Of a DNA stretch of 64,000 bases, positions 43,890 through 52,384 are shown piece by piece (within the stretch, counting starts at the first letter, position 1; every line of letters starts with the position of its first letter). The notes below the pieces were generated by a model that worked only from the letters and a program-made list of their open reading frames with translations, was not told the DNA's origin and searched no databases. The DNA is from an uncultured Lachnospiraceae bacterium (GTDB lineage Bacteria > Bacillota > Clostridia > Lachnospirales > Lachnospiraceae). The position numbers were made by a program, and so were the translations under genes. The DNA lies in assembly GCA_900317755.1 (NCBI GenBank), contig ONHZ01000053.1, positions 1 to 64,000 of the forward strand, read 5' to 3'.

Positions 43890-44234
43890 TTAGTTATCGT
43901 TCTCATTCAGCATCTGGTAAATCTGAATCTTCAGTGCGTCCTCTTCACGCATTCCTACAAAGATTGCGCCATAATGCCATAGCTTTCCATCGTTTGAAAC
44001 ACGAACGATTTTGAAAATCGCAGGAAGCACTTCCTTCGTCCAAATCGTAATATTTGCCTTGAGCATAGCGTCTTTTTTCAGCTCAGTAGTGGAAATAAAT
44101 CCGATTCCGCTTCTGGAAATATCAGTGACATCCACTGTAAGGTATTTAACGGTAGTCGTGTCGCCGTTATCAATCCTCTCTATCTCTACCTTGACATCTA
44201 TTCCCAGACGCTCATACCTTCTTTTTTCCTCCAT
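43890..44234 (-). CDS. PilZ-domain protein
   Basis: 114 residues, essentially a single PilZ domain. The c-di-GMP-binding signatures are both present: RRYER (Arg5 and Arg9 as RxxxR) and DISRSGIG (Asp38-Gly43 as D/NxSxxG). It should therefore bind c-di-GMP and transmit it to a partner, possibly in motility or exopolysaccharide export. GGGG stands before the ATG. An EAL phosphodiesterase is encoded at 26557. Confidence 0.9.
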   Translation of the reverse strand: MEEKRRYERLGIDVKVEIERIDNGDTTTVKYLTVDVTDISRSGIGFISTTELKKDAMLKANITIWTKEVLPAIFKIVRVSNDGKLWHYGAIFVGMREEDALKIQIYQMLNENDN

Positions 44235-44379
44235 ATTTTACCCCTTTATATTCATATGTTTACAAGCTGCTTACACTATATAAATCCAATTTATATCAAT
44301 AATTGAACAATGACATAATACTATGGAAACTATAACAGATTATCATGCTAAATTCAATTAGCATAAACTCTGATAAAGA

Positions 44380-44408
44380 TTGACATCAAAAAAAAATTAG
44401 AATATAGT
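44380..44408 (+). promoter_or_regulatory. Promoter of the crotonase gene
   Basis: Perfect TTGACA (44380-44385), a 17-base spacer and TATAGT (44403-44408). The -10 box is 62 bases before the start codon. Confidence 0.8.
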
Positions 44409-44469
44409 ATGAGTGTTGCGGGTTTTTACCCATTATTCTCAATATTCTTATGATATGGAGGTTTTTGAC

Positions 44470-45273
44470 ATGACAGAATTTAAGAATCTTAAGTTCGAAA
44501 AAGACGGAGAAACAGGAATCCTTACAATCTCAAGACCTGAGGCACTCAATGCCTTAAATACTGAGACTGTAAACGAATTAAACGAAGCACTTACAGAAAT
44601 CGAAGCTGATGACTCTGTAAAGGTACTTATCCTTACAGGCGGTCCTGACAAGAAGGGCAACGCATTTAAGTCATTCGTAGCCGGTGCCGACATCAAGGAA
44701 ATGGTTAATTTCTCAGCTGCTGACGGCAGAAAGTTCGGCATGAACGCTTCCGTTCCTTTCTTCAAGCTTATGAATATGCGTCAGGTCACCATCGCTGCAG
44801 TAAACGGCTTTGCACTTGGTGGCGGAAATGAAATCGCTATGGCCTGCGATATCAGAATCGCTTCTGACAATGCAGTATTCGGCCAGCCTGAGACAGGCCT
44901 TGGCATCATCCCTGGCTTCGGCGGCACACAGAGACTTGCAAGACTCGTTGGTATGGGCCGTGCAAAGGAAATCATTTTCACATCTACAAACATCGATGCT
45001 CAGGAAGCATACAGAATCGGTCTTGTAAACCATGTCGTTGAAAAAGAGCAGCTTATGCCTACAGCACTTGAGATGGCAAAGAAGATCGAGTCAAACGGCT
45101 CTTATGCAGTAGCCATCGCAAAGGCTGCCATCAACAACGGCTATGACATGGACATCAAGAACGGTGTTGAATACGAAGCAAACCTCTTCGGTCTTACATG
45201 CTCAACACACGACAAGACAGAAGGCATGACAGCTTTCATCGAGCGCCGTGACAAGAACATGACAGACTTCTGA
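44470..45273 (+). CDS. crt: Enoyl-CoA hydratase/crotonase
   Basis: 267 residues. The oxyanion-hole sequence is AGADIKEM, the second is LGGGNEIAMACD, and both catalytic glutamates are visible, the latter in FGQPETGLGIIPG. These fit crotonase, which hydrates crotonyl-CoA in butyrate formation. I chose the ATG at 44470, eight bases after GGAGG, rather than the earlier in-frame ATG at 44413. It has its own strong promoter and terminator and is not beside bcd-etfBA-hbd, so the exact pathway is inferred. Strongly patterned codon use suggests high expression. Confidence 0.9.
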   Translation: MTEFKNLKFEKDGETGILTISRPEALNALNTETVNELNEALTEIEADDSVKVLILTGGPDKKGNAFKSFVAGADIKEMVNFSAADGRKFGMNASVPFFKLMNMRQVTIAAVNGFALGGGNEIAMACDIRIASDNAVFGQPETGLGIIPGFGGTQRLARLVGMGRAKEIIFTSTNIDAQEAYRIGLVNHVVEKEQLMPTALEMAKKIESNGSYAVAIAKAAINNGYDMDIKNGVEYEANLFGLTCSTHDKTEGMTAFIERRDKNMTDF

Positions 45274-45306
45274 TTCTGCTGTTTTGAAATATTTTTGATC
45301 ATTCTT

Positions 45307-45336
45307 CCCTGGCACTTTCTGTGCCAGGGTTTTTTG
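45307..45336 (+). terminator. Terminator of crt
   Basis: CCCTGGCAC pairs perfectly with GTGCCAGGG, followed by TTTTTTT. Confidence 0.92.
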
Positions 45337-45364
45337 TTGCTATTTTCCCATCTTATGGCATTTG

Positions 45365-45465
45365 GGCTACCACATATGCCTCATTTTCTCTTTGTGGTAG
45401 CCGCTCAACCGATTCACTTTGAAATCCTGGCTACCACAGGGGCCGTCTTTGAGCCTTGTGGTAGC
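45365..45465. repeat. Twin hairpins with the same stem
   Basis: GGCTACCACA (45365-45374) pairs with TGTGGTAGCC (45393-45402). GGCTACCACA occurs again (45429-45438) and pairs with TGTGGTAGC (45457-45465). The loops (18 bases each) differ in sequence. Confidence 0.8.
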
Positions 45466-45480
45466 ACAAATTTGCAGAGA

Positions 45481-45513
45481 ATAAAAAACCTGCCTGGCAA
45501 AGATCCAGACAGG
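45481..45513 (-). terminator. Terminator of hom-lysC
   Basis: On the minus strand CCTGTCTGG pairs with CCAGGCAGG (one mismatch), followed by TTTTTTATT, 25 bases after the lysC stop. Confidence 0.85.
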
Positions 45514-45537
45514 TAGAAAAATCAGAATGAAAATTAA

Positions 45538-46752
45538 TTAGTTCTCAATCTCTTCCATGAATTCTGCATGTACAGCGTTCATTGCACGGTCAACATCAGC
45601 AAGGTCGATAAGAACTGTGATGCGTATCTCTGATGTAGAAATCATGCGGATGTTTACGCCTGCATCATAGAGTGCACCGAACATTCTTGCAGCAACGCCA
45701 GGATTCGTCTGCATACCTGCGCCGACGATAGAAAGCTTTGCAACATTCTCTTCATCCTGGAAGTCTGTGATGGTAAGTCTGTCCTTGTTCTCCTTGAGGA
45801 CCTTCATGGCATCCTTCGCCTCAGTCTCATCAACAGTGAAGCTGATGTCCTTCTTGTCATCACGGCCGACTGACTGGAGGATCATATCGACATTGATTCC
45901 TGCCTTTGCAAGAAGATCGAAAACCTTGAATGCCACGCCGGGCTCATTCTTTACGCCAATAAGTGCAATCCTTGCTGCATGCTTGTCGCAGGCAACACCG
46001 CTGACTAACATCTTTTCCACTGTATTTACCTCTCTTACTAAGGTCCCTTCGGACTCGTTTAAACTGCTTCTGACTACAAGCGTGACACCATATTTCTTTG
46101 CCATCTCTACGGAACGGTTGTGAAGAACCTGCGCGCCAAGTGATGCAAGCTCAAGCATCTCATCATAGCTGATTTCAGGAAGCTTTCTTGCATTCTTTAC
46201 GATTCTCGGATCTGCTGTATATACGCCGTCGACATCTGTGAAGATCTCACACCTGTCGGCATTCAGTGTAGCTGCAATGGCAACTGCTGTTGTATCTGAA
46301 CCGCCACGGCCAAGTGTCGTAATATCATCGTATTTATTAACGCCCTGGAAGCCTGTGACGATGACGATTTTTCCTGCATCGAGCTCGTGAAGGATTCTGT
46401 CCTTGTCGACTCTCTTGAATCTCGCATTTGAGTACTGGCTCGTGGTGTGCATGGCAACCTGAAATGCGTTCAGTGAAATAGCCGGAACGCCAAGCTTTGC
46501 CATAGCCATTGCCATGAGTGCAACTGACTGCTGCTCACCAATTGAGAGAAGCATGTCCATCTCTCTCTTCGGCGCATCTGGATTGATGTCGTTTGCAAGA
46601 GCAATCAGATCATCCGTCGTATCTCCCATCGCAGAAAGAACTACTACTACCTTGTTTCCCTTTTTGTAATCGTCAATACAGCGGCGGGCCACATTGAAGA
46701 TTCTCTCCTTATTGGCAACTGAAGAGCCGCCAAACTTCTTTACAACTAGCAT
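45538..46752 (-). CDS. lysC: Aspartate kinase
   Basis: Phosphorylates aspartate, the first step to lysine, diaminopimelate, threonine and methionine. 404 residues. The N-terminal VKKFGGSSVANKERI and the GRGGSDTTA loop are the kinase core. The C-terminal 140 residues hold two ACT domains (GVKNEPGVAFKVFDLLAKAG and VGAGMQTNPGVAARMFGAL), the usual site of amino acid feedback. The start is the ATG at 46752 after GAGGA. hom is 57 bases upstream, so the two form a hom-lysC operon. Confidence 0.96.
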   Translation of the reverse strand: MLVVKKFGGSSVANKERIFNVARRCIDDYKKGNKVVVVLSAMGDTTDDLIALANDINPDAPKREMDMLLSIGEQQSVALMAMAMAKLGVPAISLNAFQVAMHTTSQYSNARFKRVDKDRILHELDAGKIVIVTGFQGVNKYDDITTLGRGGSDTTAVAIAATLNADRCEIFTDVDGVYTADPRIVKNARKLPEISYDEMLELASLGAQVLHNRSVEMAKKYGVTLVVRSSLNESEGTLVREVNTVEKMLVSGVACDKHAARIALIGVKNEPGVAFKVFDLLAKAGINVDMILQSVGRDDKKDISFTVDETEAKDAMKVLKENKDRLTITDFQDEENVAKLSIVGAGMQTNPGVAARMFGALYDAGVNIRMISTSEIRITVLIDLADVDRAMNAVHAEFMEEIEN

Positions 46753-46809
46753 ATTAATCCTCAAAAAACTATATATTTATGCTGCTTACACAGCATATTA
46801 ACAAAATTC

Positions 46810-48003
46810 TCACAGCAGTCTGATAAATGAAATAATATCAGCTTTAGTGCTCTTCTCCTTGAAGTCCTTCTCAGACATCTTCTCTGTGACAAAACCGATT
46901 TCGCCATCAGCTACGCCGGAAATCGCCTCGCCATCACCATAGACATTCTTAAGCTCTGCCTCTGATGCTTTCGACCTAACGAAATATTTGTATTCCTGGG
47001 TATCAGGATCCTTCAGAGTAATCTTCTCAGGCTCCCAGGTGAAATCAACATGGCGCATCACATGCTTTGCCATCTCGACAAGATCGCCTACTACTGCAGA
47101 TGCGGTAGGAAGGCTTCCCGCACCGCTGCCGTAGAACATCGCATCGCCAAGCATGTTTCCGTGAACTAAAATAGCATTGTAAACATCCTCAACTGTATAG
47201 AGTGGGCTTTCCTTGTCAACAAGGAATGGAGCGACTCTTGCGTAATAGGAATCTCCGCTCTCATCCATCGATGCAACAAGCTTTATCTTCATGCCGAGCT
47301 TGTCAGCATACTGCATGTCTGCAGGGGTAATCTTTGTGATCCCCTCTGTCGGGATATCCTGAAAATCAACCTGTCTCTCTGCAACAAGCGAAGCAAGGAT
47401 AGCAATCTTTCTAGCCGGGTCAAGACCCTCGATATCAGCTGTCGGATCCTTCTCGGCATAGCCCTTGTCCTGTGCTTCCTTCAGCACGTCATCAAAGTCA
47501 GCACCGTCTTCACGCATCTTTGTGAGCATATAATTCGTAGTGCCGTTTAAAATACCATAAATATGCTCGATGACATCGCCTGTCGTGCATTTAAGCAGGG
47601 TCCTGATAATAGGAATGCCGCCGCCGACAGATGCCTCAAAGAAAAAGTTCACATGATTTTCTTTTGCAATTGCAATGAGTTCTGCGCCTTTTTCAGCGAC
47701 TAAGTTCTTATTCGAAGTAGCTACATGCTTTCCGCTTTCGAGCATTGCCTTTACAAAAGTAAATGCAGGCTCAACGCCACCCATAGTCTCTACTACAAGC
47801 TTTATCTCCGGATCATTAACTATTTCCTTGTAATCGTGGACAATATAGCTCTGGATTGGATCACCCTCGAAGTTCCTCAAATCAAGAACATACTTGAGTT
47901 CAATCGGCTCGCCGACTCTTCTTGTAATGACATCGCTGTTTTCAAAAAGAATCTTTGCGACTCCGGATCCTATTGTCCCATAGCCCATTATGGCTGCCTT
48001 CAT
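46810..48003 (-). CDS. hom: Homoserine dehydrogenase
   Basis: Reduces aspartate semialdehyde to homoserine. 397 residues. The dinucleotide loop GYGTIGSGVAKIL is at residues 7-19 and the catalytic core contains VGGGIPIIRTL and GILNGTTNYMLTKM. The C-terminal region after the catalytic domain is short, about 65 residues, ending in what may be a reduced ACT-type domain, so feedback by threonine could be weaker than in the longer form. AGGAGG lies before the ATG. An extended folded leader precedes it. Confidence 0.95.
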   Translation of the reverse strand: MKAAIMGYGTIGSGVAKILFENSDVITRRVGEPIELKYVLDLRNFEGDPIQSYIVHDYKEIVNDPEIKLVVETMGGVEPAFTFVKAMLESGKHVATSNKNLVAEKGAELIAIAKENHVNFFFEASVGGGIPIIRTLLKCTTGDVIEHIYGILNGTTNYMLTKMREDGADFDDVLKEAQDKGYAEKDPTADIEGLDPARKIAILASLVAERQVDFQDIPTEGITKITPADMQYADKLGMKIKLVASMDESGDSYYARVAPFLVDKESPLYTVEDVYNAILVHGNMLGDAMFYGSGAGSLPTASAVVGDLVEMAKHVMRHVDFTWEPEKITLKDPDTQEYKYFVRSKASEAELKNVYGDGEAISGVADGEIGFVTEKMSEKDFKEKSTKADIISFIRLL

Positions 48004-48030
48004 ATAAAGCCTCCTAAAGTAATTATGCTC

Positions 48031-48156
48031 GCAAACTTCGTTTGCTTGCTATAAAATCGCTGCTTTGCAGCTCTTCAGGTACGGGGCTTAACCCCCGTAC
48101 CTGAAAGCAAGTTCCCCCACCGCCAAAAGGCAGTGGGTTCGCTTGCTGATTTTATA
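48031..48156 (-). ncRNA. Candidate structured leader of hom-lysC (four-way junction)
   Basis: TATAAAATC (48050-48058) pairs with GATTTTATA (48148-48156), closing three helices: GCTGC/GCAGC (48059-48071), an 11-bp CAGGTACGGGG/CCCCGTACCTG (48076-48103), and AGCAAG/CTTGCT (48106-48111 with 48142-48147) with inner CCCAC/GTGGG. The closing helix is directly stacked on the first and last. A further GCAAAC/GTTTGC hairpin (48031-48045) stands before the hom ribosome site. A second copy of the CTTGCT sequence at 48045-48050 could compete for pairing. Confidence 0.65.
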
Positions 48157-48186
48157 AATGCGTAGAAACTTTAGCACATAAAATCT

Positions 48187-48214
48187 TTTATAGCAAGTAC
48201 AAAGATTGGTGCAA
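48187..48214 (-). promoter_or_regulatory. Predicted promoter of hom-lysC
   Basis: On the minus strand TTGCAC (48209-48214), a 16-base spacer and TATAAA (48187-48192). A second candidate (TTGCTA, 17 bases, TAAAGT) overlaps it downstream. Either would transcribe the folded leader. Confidence 0.5.
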
Positions 48215-48218
48215 GATA

Positions 48219-49361
48219 TTATTCGTCATCATCGACAGACGTATTTCTCTTTGGTCTGCCAAGCGAAACCCACTTCAGATAAGCATTCATGAACCTGTCG
48301 ATGTCGCCGTCCATTACCGCATTGACATTCGAAGTCTCTTCTCCAGTACGTAAGTCCTTTACCATCGTATATGGCTGGAATACATAAGAACGAATCTGAT
48401 TGCCCCATGAAATTCCTGAGACATCGCCACGGATTTCCGCAGCCTTCTCCTCATTCTCTTCCATCTTCAGCATGAGAAGCTTTGCCTTCAGCATCTGCAT
48501 GGCCTTGTCTTTATTCATGTGCTGGGAACGCTCATTCTGACATGTTACGACGATTCCTGTAGGGAAATGCGTAATTCGAATGGCGGATGAAGTTTTATTG
48601 ATGTGCTGGCCGCCGGCTCCGGATGAACGGTAGGTATCAACCCTGATATCCTCATCCTTTACCTCGATGTCAATGTCCTCTTCAATATCCGGCATGACAT
48701 CGCAGGATGCGAAGGAAGTCTGCCTCTTGCCGTTTGCATTAAACGGAGAAATACGAACCAGGCGGTGAATTCCGGCCTCTGACTTCAGAAATCCGTAAGC
48801 ATTTTCGCCATCGACCTGGAACGTAACTGACTTGATTCCTGCTTCTTCACCTTCGAGAAGATCAAGTGTCTCAACCGTATAGCCCTTGGACTCAGCCCAT
48901 CGTGTGTACATTCTGTATAGCATGGAAGTCCAGTCACAGGCCTCTGTGCCGCCTGCTCCGGAATGTAGTGTGACAATTGCATTATCCTCGTCATATTCGC
49001 CAGAAAGCAGCGTCTTTACCCTGAGATTTTCAAAATCCTCTTCAAAAATAGAAAAGGCTTCCTGCGCCTCTTCAGCAATCTCTGGATCCTCTTCCTCATT
49101 GCCAAGCTCTATATATGCCTCAATATCTGCATATTGCTGATCGAGATCATCGATCTTTGCCATCTCATCCTTTAAGTTCTTCAGTTCCTGTGTCTTCTTC
49201 GAAGACAATTCGGGATCATTCCAGAATTCAGGCGCTTCCATCTCCCGTGAAAGCTCTTCTATCCTGTTCTTCTTTTCCTCAGGATTTAGTGACTTCTTTA
49301 CCTGTTTAAGCGGTTCTTCATATGTCGCAAGCTTTTGTTTTAATTCATCGAGTTCTAACAT
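48219..49361 (-). CDS. prfB: Peptide chain release factor 2
   Basis: Terminates translation at UGA and UAA. 380 residues from the ATG at 49361, which has GGGAG before it. The stop-recognition tripeptide SPF is in RISPFNANGKR, and the catalytic GGQ is in SSGAGGQHINKT. The N-terminal region reads straight through (KKSLNPEEKK) where most prfB genes have a CUU UGA C frameshift site, so no frameshift is needed here. The earlier in-frame start at 49436 lacks a ribosome site. Confidence 0.95.
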   Translation of the reverse strand: MLELDELKQKLATYEEPLKQVKKSLNPEEKKNRIEELSREMEAPEFWNDPELSSKKTQELKNLKDEMAKIDDLDQQYADIEAYIELGNEEEDPEIAEEAQEAFSIFEEDFENLRVKTLLSGEYDEDNAIVTLHSGAGGTEACDWTSMLYRMYTRWAESKGYTVETLDLLEGEEAGIKSVTFQVDGENAYGFLKSEAGIHRLVRISPFNANGKRQTSFASCDVMPDIEEDIDIEVKDEDIRVDTYRSSGAGGQHINKTSSAIRITHFPTGIVVTCQNERSQHMNKDKAMQMLKAKLLMLKMEENEEKAAEIRGDVSGISWGNQIRSYVFQPYTMVKDLRTGEETSNVNAVMDGDIDRFMNAYLKWVSLGRPKRNTSVDDDE

Positions 49362-49485
49362 AATGTCTCCCTTTTCTGATATCGCTGGAAAATATCCAGA
49401 GTTAATATGGTGTAATAATAATTCTGATGTAATCAATATGCCTTATGAACATATATTAATCGACATCAGTTGAAAGAGACTCCCG

Positions 49486-50784
49486 TCAGAGCCCGGTAAG
49501 CGTATCATATGCCTTCTTTATCTGGCTGTCATTTAGATAATCTTCTACTGTATACTGATCAGTATCCTTCTGTGCAAGTGCATCCTCATCACCGGTATAT
49601 TCATAATCACACTTAATATCAGGAGTAATGCCTTTGCCCTGAATATTTTCACCGCTTGGTGTGAAATACTCCATAGTGGTAATCTTCACCATGGAACCGT
49701 CCTTCAGAGGAAGAGTTGTCTGTACGACGCCCTTACCATATGACTTTTCTCCGATGAGTGTACCTGCTTTGAAATCCCTGATTGCTCCAGAAAAGATTTC
49801 TGATGCCGAAGCGGAGTTTTTGTTTATCAGAACTGCCATCGGCATATCGAGCTGGTGCTCATCATCTGATGTATAATCTTTCCTGTTGCCTTCGTGGTCA
49901 ATCGTATAGACAACCGTTCCCTTTGGAAGAATCTCATCCAGCATTGCTGTAACGGCATCAACCATTCCACCGGGATTGTCCCTGAGATCAAATAATATGG
50001 ATGTCATGCCCTGACTCTTTAGGTCAGTAAGTGCATCATGAAATTCATTTGCAGTGTCTGATGCAAACTGGGATATTCTGATATATCCGACATTATTGTC
50101 GAGCATCTTGTAGGAAACCGTAGGAATAGTAATATTTTCCCTTGTCAGTGTAACGGTCTTCTGTTCTGTAGAACCAGATGGCTGGTATACAATATCAACA
50201 GTAGTTCCAGCCGTTCCACGAATGAGTTCTACAAAATCCGAAAGATCCTTTGAAGTCGCATCGACACCGGCAGCAGAAATGATTTTGTCGCCTTTCTTGA
50301 TGCCGGCAGACTTTGCCGGAGTATCATCATAAACAAATGAAACAGTGACGACATTTGTGTCCTTATCCTGTGTAAGACCCATTCCTACACCTGCATAATT
50401 CCCAGTAAGCGACTGTTCAAGCTCATCAGCTTCATCGGCCGTGTAATATTCAGTATAAGGATCATTAAGCCCTTCAAGAAGTCCCTTATAGAGACCATTC
50501 TGAAGATCCTTTTCTTTTACATCCTTGTAATAATATTTACTGATGATGTAATTCAGTGATTCGAGCTTTGAAATCGTATGTCCATTCAAAAGTGAATTCT
50601 TTGAAAATGCACCAATAGCAAAAAGAAAAACAAAGCAAAATATGAAAACAGCAGCAAGTGTTGTAAAAATGCCAATCAAAAGACCTTTCCTGAATGGATG
50701 TGCCTTTTTCACTTTTTCTTTAGGTTCCTGCTCCTGCTGAGCTGATGGATTCATATACTGCTGTGGATTAAAACTGTTGTCCAT
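49486..50784 (-). CDS. S41-family C-terminal processing peptidase
   Basis: A membrane-anchored serine protease of the CtpA type. 432 residues. A proline- and lysine-containing cytoplasmic N-terminus leads to a membrane helix (about 38-60), then a PDZ domain near 120-200 (VSFVYDDTPAKSAGIKKGDKI). The catalytic serine lies in NKNSASASEIF, and the lysine in GEKSYGKGVVQ. The start is the ATG at 50784 with AAGGA. It follows ftsX, the order seen in many Clostridia, suggesting a link between cell-wall remodelling and proteolysis. Confidence 0.93.
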   Translation of the reverse strand: MDNSFNPQQYMNPSAQQEQEPKEKVKKAHPFRKGLLIGIFTTLAAVFIFCFVFLFAIGAFSKNSLLNGHTISKLESLNYIISKYYYKDVKEKDLQNGLYKGLLEGLNDPYTEYYTADEADELEQSLTGNYAGVGMGLTQDKDTNVVTVSFVYDDTPAKSAGIKKGDKIISAAGVDATSKDLSDFVELIRGTAGTTVDIVYQPSGSTEQKTVTLTRENITIPTVSYKMLDNNVGYIRISQFASDTANEFHDALTDLKSQGMTSILFDLRDNPGGMVDAVTAMLDEILPKGTVVYTIDHEGNRKDYTSDDEHQLDMPMAVLINKNSASASEIFSGAIRDFKAGTLIGEKSYGKGVVQTTLPLKDGSMVKITTMEYFTPSGENIQGKGITPDIKCDYEYTGDEDALAQKDTDQYTVEDYLNDSQIKKAYDTLTGL

Positions 50785-50801
50785 AATATCCTTAGTAATA
50801 A

Positions 50802-51710
50802 TCAAACATTAAGATGACGTTTCAGTGTGAGACGGCTGCCTAAAAAGCCAATGCCAACGCCTAAGATGACTGAAACCGGAAGAAGTACCCGAAATACCGT
50901 ATTTACTGGGACGAAATCCATCATAGTCGAAATGACCTTATACTTTGTCTGGACATATGAAACAAGCCTGTAATATAGAAAATACAAAATCGCAAGCGGG
51001 ATTGCTGAGCCAATAAGTCCAATGAGTATTCCTTCAACTACAAATGGCGCACGGACAAAATTGTCCTTTGCTCCGATGAGCTTCATAATAGAAATCTCAT
51101 CCTTCCTTACCGAAATACCAACTGTAACCGTATTTGAAATAAGGAAAATAGAAACACCAATAAGAATAGCGATGACAGCTATCATAATAAATGTGGAAAG
51201 ATTGTTGAAATCGCTGAGTGTCTTTGCTGTAATCTCTGATCTATGCACTTCCCTGACGCCATTAACGCCTTCAAGGTATTTGACGAGAGAATCCTGCTCT
51301 GATACATCATTTAAGTAAATAACATACTTGGCATCATTTGCCAGAGGATTGTCAGTAGCAAAGCCTTCAGCTAGGTCTTCCTTGCCAGCAAAGTATTCCT
51401 TCTTGAAATTCTCCCATGCCTCATCAGCAGAAACAAACTCCATCTTTGCAATCTCAGGGCGGTTTGCTATCTCCTGACCTATTGCCTTTATGTCATCCTC
51501 ACTCATTCCATCCTGAAAAAATACTGTAACAGCAACATTACTCTCTGCATCCTTTACCATTGACTGGAAATTCACGCCAATCGAATAGAAAAGGCCAAGC
51601 AGGAAAATGCATGCGGCCATAGTGGCAATTGAGGCAAATGAAAACATTTTATTTCTGGCAATATTTTTAAAGCCCTGTCCGACATTGTATGTAAAGGTCC
51701 TAAATTTCAT
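50802..51710 (-). CDS. ftsX: Cell division protein FtsX
   Basis: The membrane subunit of the FtsEX complex, which controls peptidoglycan hydrolases. 302 residues. One helix near 25-45, an extracytoplasmic loop of about 120 residues (50-165), then three helices in the C-terminal half. Its loop contacts hydrolases of the NlpC/P60 or PcsB type; an NlpC/P60 gene is encoded three genes away. It lies two bases after ftsE. Confidence 0.95.
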   Translation of the reverse strand: MKFRTFTYNVGQGFKNIARNKMFSFASIATMAACIFLLGLFYSIGVNFQSMVKDAESNVAVTVFFQDGMSEDDIKAIGQEIANRPEIAKMEFVSADEAWENFKKEYFAGKEDLAEGFATDNPLANDAKYVIYLNDVSEQDSLVKYLEGVNGVREVHRSEITAKTLSDFNNLSTFIMIAVIAILIGVSIFLISNTVTVGISVRKDEISIMKLIGAKDNFVRAPFVVEGILIGLIGSAIPLAILYFLYYRLVSYVQTKYKVISTMMDFVPVNTVFRVLLPVSVILGVGIGFLGSRLTLKRHLNV

Positions 51711-51712
51711 AA

Positions 51713-52384
51713 TCAGACCTCCCCTTCATTGTCATCGATAATAGAGCCCTTCTTAATAGTAATGACTCTTTTCTTCATAGCTTTTACGATATCCATATTG
51801 TGGGTAACAACAACGACAGTCGTGCCTTTTTTATTGATTTCATCAAGGAGACGCATGATCTCCCACGCATTTTTATTATCAAGATTTCCTGTAGGCTCAT
51901 CAGCAAGAAGAATCTTCGGTTCATTCACTAGCGCCCTCGCAATTGCGACACGCTGCTGCTCACCGCCTGACAGCTGCTTTGGAAGTGATCTGTACTTTGC
52001 AGCCAGACCAACCATCGAAAGCATAAGCGGAACCTTTCTCTTTATTTCTTTCTTTGGCGCCTCTACCACACGAAGCGCAAAGGCTACATTCTCATAGACA
52101 TTCCTGTCTGGTAATAGCCTAAAGTCCTGGAAAACAACTCCGATATTTCTTCTGAATATTGGAACCTGTTTGTGTGAAATAGAACTTAAATCCCTGCCAT
52201 TAACTGTAATGGTTCCATGTGTAGGAGCAAGCTCCTTCAGTAAAAGCTTAATGATGGTGGATTTGCCGCTTCCTGAAGCTCCAACGATAAATACAAATTC
52301 ACCGGGTTTGATATGAAGACTGACATCGGTTATCGCAACGACACCGGCTTCATAGGTCTTGCTGACATGTTCTAATCGAATCAA
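51713..52384 (-). CDS. ftsE: Cell division ATP-binding protein FtsE
   Basis: The ABC ATPase of FtsEX. 223 residues. Walker A GASGSGKST is at residues 35-43, the signature LSGGEQQRVAIARALV lies near 140, and Walker B ILLADEPTGNLD follows. It overlaps the CdaR-type regulator gene by four bases upstream and is two bases from ftsX, so the genes are coupled. Confidence 0.96.
   Translation of the reverse strand: MIRLEHVSKTYEAGVVAITDVSLHIKPGEFVFIVGASGSGKSTIIKLLLKELAPTHGTITVNGRDLSSISHKQVPIFRRNIGVVFQDFRLLPDRNVYENVAFALRVVEAPKKEIKRKVPLMLSMVGLAAKYRSLPKQLSGGEQQRVAIARALVNEPKILLADEPTGNLDNKNAWEIMRLLDEINKKGTTVVVVTHNMDIVKAMKKRVITIKKGSIIDDNEGEV

Noticed and set aside
48004-48218. Lysine riboswitch or T-box upstream of hom
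   Set aside because: I see neither the T-box consensus near a terminator nor the five-helix lysine aptamer pattern. The visible fold is a four-way junction of another kind.
49262-49361. Programmed frameshift site in prfB
   Set aside because: The reading frame is continuous and no UGA occurs at the expected position.
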